Part shown: positions 36,949 through 48,291 of the stretch, in pieces
How positions within the stretch are numbered: position 1 is the stretch's first letter
How the letters are laid out: every line of letters starts with the position of its first letter
DNA from: Apiospora phragmitis
Taxonomy: Eukaryota; Ascomycota; Sordariomycetes; Amphisphaeriales; Apiosporaceae
DNA: 64,000 nt
NCBI GenBank assembly: GCA_038363925.1
Contig: JAQQWL010000005.1
Location: 3,658,001 to 3,722,000 of the forward strand
Direction: 5' to 3'
Notes under the pieces: model-generated
What the model saw: only the letters and a program-made list of their open reading frames with translations
Told to the model about the DNA's origin: nothing
Database searches by the model: none
Program-made: the position numbers and the translations under genes

Positions 36949-39900
36949 TTAGCCGGCTGTCTTCTCCATCTTATCATCCAAGGACTCTTCTTCAGTCTTC
37001 TGCGACGCGCGGTCCTCTTCGCCAGCGTTCCAATTATCTAGATTCTTCCTGAACACGTGCTCGTCCAGATAGCCGCCCACGTGCACATCCTGATCCTCAC
37101 CTGCATCTTCCTTGACGGGCATTACGGGCGGAACGAAGCCGCCGCCGCCACCACTGCTACCTCCGGCCCCGAGACTGCTCAAGGAGCCCTGCCCCCTCAG
37201 CGCTGCCGTTGATCCTCCCATCGTCGAGTTCATGTTGAGCGTATTGGGGAGGGTGCTGGCCGAGAGGGACCGGCTGTGGCGGTTGGCCCGCGCCGTGTCG
37301 GGCCGCTCGAGGTCGGCGGCGTTGTGCATGGCCGAGAAGTCGCGCGAGCTCCAGGAGGCGCGGTGGACACGCGCGGCACGCGGGAGGCTGCTGGTCGAGT
37401 GGCGGGAGCTGAGGCTGCCGGTGCGGCTTGCGTGGCGGAGCAGTGGGGGGCGCGGCGTGGCAGTATTACTGATATTATTGTTGGCATTAGTGGTGGAAGA
37501 AGTAGAGGGTGGTTCCATCATCTCGGCGATGTTGTCTTCGTCCTCGTCTTCGATCTTGGCTAGGCGCCTTACGGAGCGGACGGAGAAAGAGGGCGCCTTA
37601 GGTATATTAGGGGTCGCCTTCTCCTGGTCATCCTCTGCTTCTGATGGGCTCTTTTTGGAGTCGGTTTTCTGTTTCTTGCTCTTCTGCTTCTTCTTTTCCT
37701 CAACAGGCGGCGCGTCCTTGTCCAGGGCTTTCCTTGCGATGTGTTCGTAGTACCGGATCCTAGTACCCTGGAGCCGCTCTGACGGGAAGTATTCCCGGTT
37801 TCGGTAGACGGACATCCACGAGGAGATGGCGCCGAGCACGACCAGAATCAAGACGGCGATGACCAGGAGCGCCTGGAGGACGATAATAATAACGCCGATG
37901 ACGGCAGCCACCATGCGGTTGAGGGCGAAGTCGGGCAAGAACGCGATCGAGAGGCCCGTCGTCGCGATCCTGGCGAGGCCGAGCAGCCACACAGCCAGGA
38001 CCGTATTCCGCTGGCCCTCGTAGGGGTTGAGGGCCGCGACCACGACCATTCCGAATATATCCACGACGAACAGCCCAAAGACCTGCGCCAGGGGGCTCGA
38101 CGCGGCCGCGCCGATGAAGAGGGCGCGGACGAACTGGTGCGACAGCCAGAAGAGGAAGTACCACCACCGCGACGCGCGGTAGCGGGCGGAGAGCCAGCCG
38201 AACCGCTTGAGGTAGGTCTCGTCTTCGTGCACTTTGGGGGGCCGCGGCGCAGAGAATGGGGAGGAGGGGGAGGAGGAGTCGCCCTCATGGTTTTGGACAA
38301 AGTGCCAATGCACGAAAGGCAGGGAGCCGGCGGGTTTCTGGCTAAACTCCTTCTCCCGCAACTGGCTGATCCGGACGAGCGAGAACCAGGGAATGCACCA
38401 TAGGATCTTGGTCGAGACGAAGAGGATGCGGTCAGGGTCCGAGGAGAACGTCGCGGAACGAAGGCGGCACCGGAGGGCGTACACGGCGATGCCGCCAACC
38501 CCTATAAGGAACAAGAGAAATACGATGGCCGCTATCGCGAGCGGGCCGGCGCGATCCCGTAGATTGAACTGGGAGAGCGAGAGGACCATCATGGAGAAGA
38601 AAGCGACGGAGAGAGTCCGCAAAAGGGCAGCACGGAGATATCGTGTCCAGTGGTTTCGGAAGAACTCGAGCCGATCGTGTTGAATCCATTTAAGCTTGGC
38701 CAGTCCCTCAAGCGAGAACTTGAAGATGGCAATGAGACCAGTGACAATACAGAGAGCGATTATCAGCCAGATGAAAGCCAACATGAATGCATCGGGCGCA
38801 GGTATATTGAGCCCGGACAGGGTGCCACCGAAGCCAGACCAGTCTCCAGGCGTCGGCATGCCCGGGGTTACGGGGTCTCCGCTCCAGTTGTAGTCGTACG
38901 GGTCATCGGGGTTGTACGGCTGACGCTTCAGCAAAGGGGCGAGCTCCGTGCCCAATCCCGCGGCACTTTCGAGGGAGCGGCCGTATATCTGCTGTATCAG
39001 ACCACCGTTGTTGTTGATGATGGTAGAGCCAGCACCACCGACCTGGCTGCCATTGCCGCTGATTCCGGCAAACCTGTTGAAGGAATCGACCATGTTCGGG
39101 ACCGGGATCAGGCCGGCCGACCAAGCAAAGTTGCTCCACCAGGCGGGCAGCACGCTCGGCCACTGCAGCGACAGCGCTCCGGAGAAGAAGACGGTCTGGA
39201 ACGTCTCGAAGAGGATGAGGACCGAGAAGGAGTGCGCGTAGTGCGTCCGCATGTGCGGGATGCTGACGCCATACGCCGCCGCCGCGAACGAGGCCAGGAT
39301 GGCGACCGCCGTGAAGATGCCCAGGACGGAACTCACGGCCGCGGGCTGGGCGAAGGAGGCGCCGTTGCGCATGACGGCCTGGAAGCAGGCGATCTCCAAC
39401 TGGCTGGAGTTGGCGAAGAGCTGGACCCGGACGGAGCCTTCGAAGTCGGGCATCTCGTAGGCGATCTGCGGGATGCCCGAGACCTGTTGCTGTCCGACCG
39501 GGAACACGGCCCAAGCGGTGATGGGGACCGTGGCGTTCATTGGGCACATGCTGTAGCGTGACATTAGCTGGGCCTGCTTTCCCCATGAAGCCATGTTTAC
39601 TTTTTTGGACGTACATACCTGTAAATGTTTATCTTGCAGGGGTCGATTGTCATGCTAAATCTGTTTTTGCCGTAAGCGTCCACCGTTATGTACACTGCGT
39701 TTCAAGTCAGTTCCGAGGTTCCAGGCCGACTAACACTAATACTCGCGGTCTGCTTACTCATTAGCTCCTCGCTTTGCAGATTGGTGTTTCCATTTAAATG
39801 CCACGAGATGGTCGAGTTGTCAAAGTAAAACGCCGCATCGAGTTTGGTGACGTTCAGCAGACTCTGCCCACCCAAGCAGTCACCAAAGTCGCCCGAGTAT

Positions 39901-40051
39901 AACGCAGGCGTCCTATCCACGGCCAATTCCCTTCGAATACCGTCGAGACTGACGCCATTGATAAAGGCAGTTTCCGGGCCCATGATGTCGAGAGGAAGAC
40001 TGCGCTTCCAAGAACGGGCAGCCATGCTTTTATTCGGTCCAGTGTTACCAT
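36949..40051 (-). CDS. Pkd2/Flc-like TRP channel family membrane protein
   Basis: A fungal TRP-like (flavin carrier/Pkd2) protein, known in yeasts for roles in calcium signalling and cell-wall integrity. Exons 40051..39954, 39912..39758, 39694..39619 and 39550..36949 give 976 aa with all phases closing. The signal peptide is MVTLDRIKAWLPVLGSAVFL. The lumenal ML-like domain shows YSGDFGDCLGGQSLLNVTKL, then NLQSEELMMYITVDAYGKNRF and MCPMNATVPI. About nine hydrophobic helices follow (residues about 220-700), including TGLIAIFKFSLEGLAKLKW and FVRALFIGAAASSPLAQVFG. The cytosolic tail is long, Lys-rich then Ser-rich and Gly-rich. The downstream frame's Met (39594) falls inside an intron and is not the start. 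Intron 1 (39953..39913) is only 41 nt, but it joins the signal peptide to the ML domain in frame; it is the least certain part of the model. Confidence 0.85.
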
Positions 40052-42612
40052 CGTGGCGATCTATGTCCTCTCCCCCCAGTTTCTTGAAGCGCTGGGTCGA
40101 AAACGCACGACAGGCCCGACGTCGAAGCGTACCCAACGGCCGCTGAATTCTTCCCCAGCCTAGCACCTTGTGATGATGTATTGACGATTCCAACCTCTTG
40201 CATAGGCTGCAGCACCGCGAAGCGCCGTGTACTACCACCTATCACGCTCAACGCCGATTGTTTCGAGGTTCCCAACCAGCTGGGTTAAGGGCAGATCGCG
40301 GCTCCACCGTGGTAGGGCCTAGCGGCCGATCGAGCTTGGACTGACTTCTGGATAGTCCCGTCGCGGCGGGCCGGTCGTAAGATCGGGTCGCGTGGTTTCT
40401 CAGCTAGTAGCTCTAGCTAGTCGCGGGCGCTAGAAAAAGAAGATATCGTCAAGGACGGACAACGTCGAGAGCGGCCGCGCGAAAGACGAGATGCCTCATG
40501 GATAAAGGTAAAACGCAGGGCTACCACCACGCTTATACCGGCGGCGATGGAGTGGACCGGGAAAATGCGATTGGATGGGCTGCCTGGTGGTGGGATTCCC
40601 GGGGGTTAATATGGGGCCAGCGATACCACGACGATGGTGTGCCGGTCGACTTAAGCGAAAGAGGGTCAATTTCTCGTGATAAGCGCAGGATCGTGGTCGA
40701 CGGTATAAGCTTACGGGCATGCAAGTTGGAGGAACAACAGGAGGAAGTCTGGAGGGCCATCTTGGGATATTCCAGATGTATGTGCCCAGAGGGACTTGGA
40801 CAACGGGGTGGGTATGGGTGTTGGGCGTGAGACATAGCATTGAATCGCGAATCGTTGTCGGTCCAATCCAAGAAGGTTGCATTGGCAGATTGGAGACGAA
40901 CAACACAGCAGAGCAAACGGACATGGGAAGCGGTAAGCACGGATGGTGCGCTCTCATGGCAGCATGGGTCGATGGGGAACCCAGTAGGGAGCCCTGTACC
41001 TGTAGGGACTGCCCTGCATCCACTATCAATCGTTATCGCCATTCCCATTACAAAATCCCGGGCCCTCCTCACTGTCCGAGTCGCCAACCTACACTACCAC
41101 AACGCGATAACTCTAAAGCTTCCAACAGTGGATATGATGTCGTATGATTCGCATCTCAATCACGATATGTTTCTTCCTTTCTGCACGTAAGGCTGGCTTT
41201 AAGTGGGTTGGTCTAGAACAACGAAGACGACGGGAGAAAACCGGCTTCATGTTGGGAGAGGGAGGATCAAAACCAACGGGCTTGAGCTCCGGCCGAGTGA
41301 CAGACAGACCCCCTCGGCCCCTCTCTCCCCACAGCTGTTTGTTGTACACCGATATCACAAAAGCCCTGGCTGGCCCCTCATTGGAAGACATGTCGAAACA
41401 TTTTCCATCCTGAACTTGCCACCAGCAATCGGGCCATCCTCAGATGCTCTCGTCACTGAACAGAGCTGTTTTTTAGAGTGTCGCCGGTGCCTGTTGTGCT
41501 TGGCATTCGCTTTCTCTATCGCGTTGATGTTGATAACATGAGTGCGCCGCCCACTTCGAGCTGCTATTGGCCAGGCGGCTTGCTATACGGCAACTGCATG
41601 GCATTATTGGCCCAGACTACTGGACACGGCGACCGCATGGCATGGGATGTGGCGGAGCTCCTCGGGAGGCCGACAGACAAAACAAAGGAATCTGACATGC
41701 GGCACAGATGCATTGCAGGAATGCGATCTAGATAGACGAGATGACCGCTTATGTATGCGACCCTCCTTAAAGGGTCCTGTCAGGGTCTGCAGCGCCGAGG
41801 CCTATCTACGCCCGAGAATTTATTTTGCGGACAAGCAACGATAGAGGTCGGCCGGTGCGACAGCTTGATCTTCGCCAGGGGGCTGGGATGCTTGGGGCTG
41901 GCCCCTCGTCGCCCCATTACCATCGCCATCGGGAGGTCAAGGATGCTGCGCAATGGTGATTTTCGTGAAGGGGTTCCGCGCGCGACCGCCGCTTGTGATG
42001 CCCTACAGGAACCATGAGATTCCGTCCACAGCTCGGGCGCCATTCTCGTGGTGGAGATGGTTATTGCTGGTGGTAAAGATGCCCAGACTCGCGAGGAGAA
42101 GAGAATCGAACGATGGAACGTGTTGAACAACAAGTCTGGCGAGCCTGCCTTCAGTACGACGAGGGCTGTTGAATCACTGGTTGCATGGGAGCTGCGAAAA
42201 GGTGGAGTGTTGCTGGTCTTGCACGAGTAAACAACACTTTGCATCACAGCTAGACTTGATTTCTTTGGGTGAGCAGAATGTAGAAGTGATGCCTTCATTG
42301 CGCACCAGACGGGGTCCTTCCTGATACCTGCCATATCTGCAAGGGGTCTTCAAGCCACGTATGTAGAGCTGCGTTGATTACCTGTATATGCCTATGTCTC
42401 TGTCCACTCTCATTCTCCAGTCTACCCAATCTTCGTAACCCCTTCAAGAACCTGCCAGGTACCCCCTGAAACCCCCCGGTCCATCATCAGCATCGAGGAG
42501 ATCCCCCTATTCCAGAATCCAAAATAACATCTAACCGAACCGGAAGGTACTCTATGTCTAGCAAGGACTCGTCCAACCCCAACATTGATTCATACATACG
42601 TACACACACATC
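40052..42612. other. 2.6-kb region without a supported gene
   Basis: Open frames on both strands at about 40500-41190 overlap one another in all frames and have no domain signal. They look like chance in GC-balanced DNA. The region probably holds the promoter and leader of the Pkd2-like gene at its left end. Confidence 0.4.
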
Positions 42613-43260
42613 TCATCCTGCGATGTCGGTTCCGGGGTAACTCGAAAGATGATGCGATTCAGCTTCTATCTCGTCGCCATCCAAGTCACAGATAACTGTG
42701 AATCCCGTGGGATCGGGCACCCATCGGCAGATCATGTTGGTCAGAGTCTGGTAGAGCACACGAAAGGGCAGTGCGTGAGGGTTTTGACCAAGGTCTTCTG
42801 CCTTCAACGACGCGGGTGTAGCGAAAAGTATGAGGTAAGCATGTACTGCTTCGTGGACGACGGAAGCCACCATATCCTCCGGCCCACGGGGCAGGTTGGG
42901 CTCTTCTCGCGTGCAGATAAAGATTTTTCGTTCCGAATGGCGATAGAAGTCCCACGGAAAACTCCCGTGGTGGATGACCAGCTGAATATGCGGTCCAATG
43001 TTGCTGAAGAAGAAGTACTTGTCGATCAGCCGGAAAGACTCGCTTATGAGTAGATCCACAGGCATGCGTTTCCGTAATTCCCATAGAGCATTAATTTCAG
43101 CTTTTGCCTGTTGCTGGGTATTGTAGTAAGGATGAGACAGTGGCAGTACCCTGAGAGCATTGTCAAGAAGCTCTTTCACGTTATGTGATTGCAGTTGGTA
43201 AACTGGCACTGCTGGAGTGCCTGGTGTTTCAGACCCGTAGGTCAGGTTCATGTTGTTCAT
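42613..43260 (-). CDS. SprT-like zinc metalloprotease-domain protein
   Basis: The 215-aa frame starts at ATG 43260 and ends at TGA 42613. The active-site helix reads VVHEAVHAYLILF, giving the HExxH zinc motif (HEAVH). A third histidine in NPHALPFRVL follows 18-20 residues later, like the HGxxF box of SprT/Spartan proteases. Upstream is an alpha-helical segment (AEINALWELRKRMPVDLLIS) and a beta region (IQLVIHHG) as in SprT folds. Spartan-type enzymes digest DNA-protein crosslinks in the nucleus; many fungal SprT-like proteins have no known role. The C-terminus lacks a recognisable zinc-ribbon. The start is uncertain, because an acidic frame ends only 13 bp upstream and may be the N-terminal part of the same gene. 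Confidence 0.72.
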   Translation of the reverse strand: MNNMNLTYGSETPGTPAVPVYQLQSHNVKELLDNALRVLPLSHPYYNTQQQAKAEINALWELRKRMPVDLLISESFRLIDKYFFFSNIGPHIQLVIHHGSFPWDFYRHSERKIFICTREEPNLPRGPEDMVASVVHEAVHAYLILFATPASLKAEDLGQNPHALPFRVLYQTLTNMICRWVPDPTGFTVICDLDGDEIEAESHHLSSYPGTDIAG

Positions 43261-43273
43261 ATCGCTCGCTTTG

Positions 43274-43719
43274 TTATGCAGGTGTGGCTTTGTATTGTTT
43301 GTGCGTGTCAGGTGCCTCAGGGAAAGTAATCATGACTGCAGTACGCCGCGCCTTTATATCGAGGAGTTCTGCATAGACCGACTGCAATGGAAAGTTCTCT
43401 AAACATGGAGTCTTTTGATTCTGTTGTGTGCCAGGTGTCTCTGGAATTCGGCTAGAGCGCGTGCGGTCGTTCTCCTGGGTGCCGGAAGAAACAGTTTGAA
43501 TATGGATGTGAACACACTTCGATGGACCTAAATGAATTCCCTTGAGCGCATACACTATACACTTGGTGGCATCAGCGTCCTCGAGGTACTCTTTATCACA
43601 GGACTCCTCGTCGCTCTCATCCAGTCCCTCGTGATCGGAGTCGTAGCTGGCCGTCAGGCCGTACTGGGTAAGGAGGTCGTGGTTGAAGGGGTAGTAGGTC
43701 TGGCGGGAGATACTCTCAT
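43274..43719 (-). CDS. Acidic open frame, probable N-terminal part of the SprT-like gene
   Basis: The stretch encodes about 145 residues, beginning RQTYYPFNHDLLTQYGLTAS followed by an acidic run (DSDHEGLDESDEES). It has no ATG of its own at the 5' end. The nearest ATG (43719, reading MRV) is one base out of phase. One missing base there, plus one extra base near the 3' end, would fuse it to the SprT frame as a 369-codon gene: 43719..42613 is exactly divisible by three. It could instead be a separate gene with an unseen first exon. Function unknown. Confidence 0.4.
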
Positions 43720-43729
43720 GAATTATCAA

Positions 43730-45505
43730 CTAGGTACCCAGATGAAATACACGTTGCGTTATTGACGGCCCGGCCGATAGATGGATACCGGCCAGTGTGC
43801 TGAAGCCCCTGTTCCTCTGTACCCCTGAACAAGCAGAGAGACACCTGGCCCAAGTGTCCTAGTGGACGATCGCAGGGGCGACGGCCGAGCCAAAACGGCA
43901 CAAACGAGCAGAACGGTTGCTGACAAGTACGCTACCCTTCTCCTTCCCCATGTCCTAAACACTGGCCATTTCCAAATGATTAGAAACAAAGCGCACATGG
44001 AATTTCACACATGAGCTGATAAACAAAACTTGTTCATGAATCTGATGGAACTCCCTTTCCCCCAGAAAAAGCACAATAAACTTCATACAATAAATACTAA
44101 CACACCATCACCAGGATTTTAATTCTCTCTTTTTTCTTTCTTTCTTTCTCTTTTCTTGGGTCTTTTGACTTTCTCTTCATCGTTCTTCACAGCTCTGTCT
44201 TCCTATATGGATGTCTTACTAGTATTCCCACCTACCCCCCCCTCTCTCTTATAACGTACTTTATTCATCTAACGTGAACCACATCACACCACACACACAT
44301 ACTCACTCACAGAGTAAGTCCTCTTCCCACTTACTAGCAGGACATATTCGCACCACCACTGTGGGTGAAGAGGTGTATGGTTACAACACTAATGTCGAGA
44401 AGATCCCAACGTGACGCTGAACTGGACCTCTCTCACCAAGCTGCAAGTAGTCTCTCAAGAGCTTGAGTTTCTGGAAACAATCAAACTGATGTGCCTCAAG
44501 TAGAAAGATGGCGGTTCATACCATTTTTTGAACAGCGTGGGACCCGGGATGGCCCTGCGTCGATGGAAGCCCAGGTCCCATCGTGGTGAATATGAGTGGG
44601 TTAAGGGGCGGTTGGCAACCCGGGTAAGCTTTGTTGGTGATATCCGTGAGGGGCAGCAGCAGGCTGCTTGAGCAATGAATCAATACAGTGAATGATTTGT
44701 CATTGATGGTTTGAGTAAAAGAGGTGCTTGATAAGATACCAGAAGTAAGTGATTTGTCAAGTCAGAGCATATCTGCCATACGCACGCATCACGGTTTGAA
44801 AAGCGGCAGAATTGTCTCGCCCTTTACGAACAGTATATACATTACACTCATCACCCAGAAATAGCCAACCCATGCTCTCTACAAGGCACCGTATATAGAA
44901 ATTATCACATTATGAGAGAAGATGTTGAATTGTATTATATCCCAGATGGGCGCTGGTGGTGGTGGTGGGTATTTGCTCATGCATTTTTGAAGTCATTCAT
45001 TCATCATACCATCATAGCACTACCGTCAGCTATCCAAGAAACCCCCCATCAACCATCCATCAACCAAAAACCACTCAAGCTCGCCCGCTCTTCTTGGACT
45101 CATTCATCGTCATCAGCTGCCTACCGCCCACGACGCATGAAAACATAACCAGAATAGACAAGAAGAACAAAAACACCAAAAGCAGTATTCGATATGGAAT
45201 GACAACTCCATGACTATGCAAATGCATCTCCAAAGGCAGGACCAGACTCAGGGTATAGGGTATAAGCCAACCAAACCAGTTCACATGACCAGTCGCGCTC
45301 AATGCCATCCATCATGATTTCTGTCCGTTCCCCCTTCACTTCTCTCTGTCCCAGTGCCAACTACCTCAAACCATAAGTCCCAAATTTCCTTCCTCCGTTG
45401 GTCCAGGCAAACTGCCCGCTGTTTTGGGTTTTCCACGCCCCTCTCTCCTCCTCACCCATGTCGAAGAAACATAAACTCCTCCCTTCCCCATCGACAAGAG
45501 GAAAA
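43730..45505. other. 1.8-kb spacer without a supported gene
   Basis: The stretch contains CT-rich tracts (44100-44280), a CA-rich run (about 44285-44310) and a (TGG)n run near 44953-44968. No gene or RNA is recognised. Confidence 0.4.
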
Positions 45506-48291
45506 TTAGTTCTCCTCATCATCCTCCTCAATAGGCGCCGGCGTCCGGCGCTCCGTCCTCCGCTTGGGCCTGCGGTGCCGCGAACTGCTTATATTCGAGG
45601 CACTATCATCCGGCGCCAAGCTCTCCGAATCGTGGTCCCATTCGCTCTCCGACTCCTCGTCCCCGTTCGCCCAGCCGGGCCGCTGGTAGCCGTCCTGCGT
45701 GCTGTCGCCGCTGCACGGCAGCACGTCGATCCCGTTGGCGCCCTTCCGGCTCTGCATGCTCATCATGAGCCCCGCGTTGCGCTGCCGGAGCGCGTTGCGC
45801 ACCATCTCGGCGCGGTGGTGGAGCTTCTCGAAGGCGTCCTCGAGCTGCTCCATGCCTTGGTAGATCTCGCGCTCCACTTCGGCCAAGACGGCCATCTCAA
45901 CTTCTTCGTCGTGGGATACAGCTTGTCGGCTGTACCCAGGGGCGGTAGACGAAGAAAGAGAAATAAAGGAAGCAGGCGTCGCGCCGCGGCTGTACACGCC
46001 CGAGAAGGGGGTTGTATTGCGTGATTGGCCCATGCCGGAGCTTGGTCTGTATCCCATGGCGGATCTCATGTTGTCACGCGAGGGCGGAGGCGAGAATAGA
46101 CCGCTGGCAGGAGTTGCGCCCCGGGAACCTGGGTTATCTGCTGTGGGCGTAACGCCGTCATCATCCGCACCAGACCAGAGGAATCCATCGAAGCGCCCGG
46201 ATGTCAGGATTTCCCATTCTTGAGGGTTAATGTCGACAATAGTAACAAGAAGATCGTGATGGAAGGGGTTCTGACCAGGTACATGGCAGTCTCAGCATCG
46301 CGAGGGACCTGCGGCAGGCGATACAAACGCTGCAGGGACAGGCCGCATTTCACAATGAAGTCCACACGGGGTTTGCGCACATTGGGGGTGGGCGCCCGGA
46401 CTGTCGGCGCCAACTTTTCCGCCCCGAGCAGCAAAGCATTGAAATATGGTCGCTCTTCGTCCTCGAGGCTCGTTAGGATGGCAAACTCGAGCGTTTCGTC
46501 ATCCATTTCCTGAGGCGGTGGTGCGGGCTCCTCCGCATTCGAGTCCATCCACTTGTCCACTGCTGATCTGACCTTCTTTGACTGGCGCAAGTAGTGTTCT
46601 CTGAATTCCTCGGCGATGTCGGGATCAAGCTGCACAGGCGATGATGACCGAGGGGGCAAGTGGCCCAGTTGCTCTACCGCGTTCGCGCCCAAGCTGGCGA
46701 AATCGAAGGGTGGCCACTGGGGCAACTCGACACGCCCGCCGACCCGCTCTAGTACTTCGCCCCAGCCCAAACCACGATGTTCCTCGGGCGTCCTTTCGCA
46801 CATGATGCAGTTGCATCCTTCTTCGGGCAAATCCCGTGAGAACACATCCTCCAGGCGGTCAAGTAGACGCCTCGCCACAGACTTGTGGCCCGTGGCCACT
46901 GCCACTGAGCCCTGCTTGTGAATAACGTTCTGGTACTGGTCAAGGAGATTGAAGAAAGGGGTGAATAGCACATCAGGCCCAACCAAAGGGGGGTTCGACT
47001 GCCTCTGGCCATACTGCCGAGGTAGAACGGAGAGGAAATGCTTCGATATGGGTTGCTGAAGGCCACCATTCTGGAGCAGATAGTCTATCCTGGGCACCTC
47101 TTGGATGTCCAGGGGGCGGCGGTGGAGGAGGTGGAGGTGGCGGTGCCCCAAAGTCTGACATTGGTGTAGCTGACGGTGTCGGGCGTTCCTCATCGGGATA
47201 TCTTGGGGTATACGAACGTTTCTCGCCTGGTAGGTAATTGGCAGGAGGGAATTGTGGTGTGGCTGTTGGTGTTCTTGGCGAAGAGTCTTGCACGGATGCG
47301 GGCGAATCTTCCGCATCGAGGGCCTCGAGTTTCCTATCACGCCTCGAGGCAGACCGCTTTGGAGGTACGGAGGTAGCGGAAGACCTGGCCCCCGCGGTCT
47401 TGTCGTCGCTCAAGACCGAGTACTCGTCATCGGCTTCGAAACCGGGGGGTAACCTGGAGGTTGGTGACTTCTTGTAAGTAGCCTGGCTAGACGTCCTGGA
47501 CAGCTTCGACTTGTCATCTCTTCTGGAGCCTGACCGCGACGGGCCGCCAGAGGTCCTTGATTTCGGCCTGTCTGGCGTGTCGCTGGATCGAGGTGTGGAG
47601 GTCTGGCTTCTTCTCTTTTCCTCCGACATGTCTGTCTCGGGCGGGCTAGGCGGCCTGCCATCTTTCCTAGTGCTCGTCCTTCGATGCAGATTTTCTACCG
47701 ACTTGGATCTCTGTCTTCACCAGATCCCAGATCTGTCGGCTTAGGTGTATAAGGGTCGGTTCTCTTGGCCGACGTGGACAAGTCTTCACGGCTATTGACA
47801 CACTCCCTGCTATGTACTTTGCTGAAGGTCGGGTAGGGCACGGAGACTCTGCTTCCAGTCCTGAACTCCGGGACCAGATCGCTCATGGATGCATTCTTCT
47901 TTGCTCGTTCCATCCGTTCCCGGTCTACCCGTTCCCGGTCTCGGTCTCGATCTCGATCTCTGTCCTTAGTCTTTTCGCGATCACGATCCTTCTCGTCCCG
48001 GTCTCGGCCCTCCTTCTCTCGCGAGCTGCGGTGGCGGCGGTGGGATGTCGAGGTGAGCGACGACTCGCCGTCCATGAGCTTGGAGCTGCGCGAGGACTTG
48101 GACTTGTGCAGCGACGAGCGGTGGCCGTCCTTATCGCGGTCTCGTTCCCTCTCGCCCTTCTCGCCCTTGGGCCGCTCCATCTTGCTGCGCGAGCGGCGGT
48201 GTTCGGATCGGGACTTTTCGTCGCTGGCCGTTAGTGCGCTGGCGGTCATGGAGCTGCCCGACACCAGGTCGTCTCCGGAAGTGGCGCCCAT
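45506..48291 (-). CDS. Conserved-looking fungal protein of unknown function, charged N-terminus, about 928 aa
   Basis: One intronless gene is split by three frame changes. From ATG 48291: an Arg/Asp/Glu/Lys/Ser-rich N-terminus with RD and RE dipeptide runs (about residues 25-135), a Ser/Pro/Arg-rich region, and a proline run (about 11 Pro). A folded central domain follows (VPRIDYLLQNGGL, CNCIMCERTPEEHRGLGWGE, LPQWPPFDFASLGANAVEQL), then HDLLVTIVDINPQEWEILTS and GRFDGFLWSG. An acidic tail ends EEDDEEN. The breaks are at about 47703-47708 (one base missing), 47112-47116 (one extra base in a five-base homopolymer) and 46271-46276 (one base missing, GTC-CAG expected). After correction the length, 2,787, is divisible by three. 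The CxxC pair (CNCIMC) could bind a metal. I do not recognise the family; the RD/RS-like N-terminus hints at a nuclear role, but that is inference. Confidence 0.72.

Noticed and set aside
40496..41190. Open frames up to 184 codons on both strands
   Set aside because: Five overlapping frames are equally open and none has motifs.
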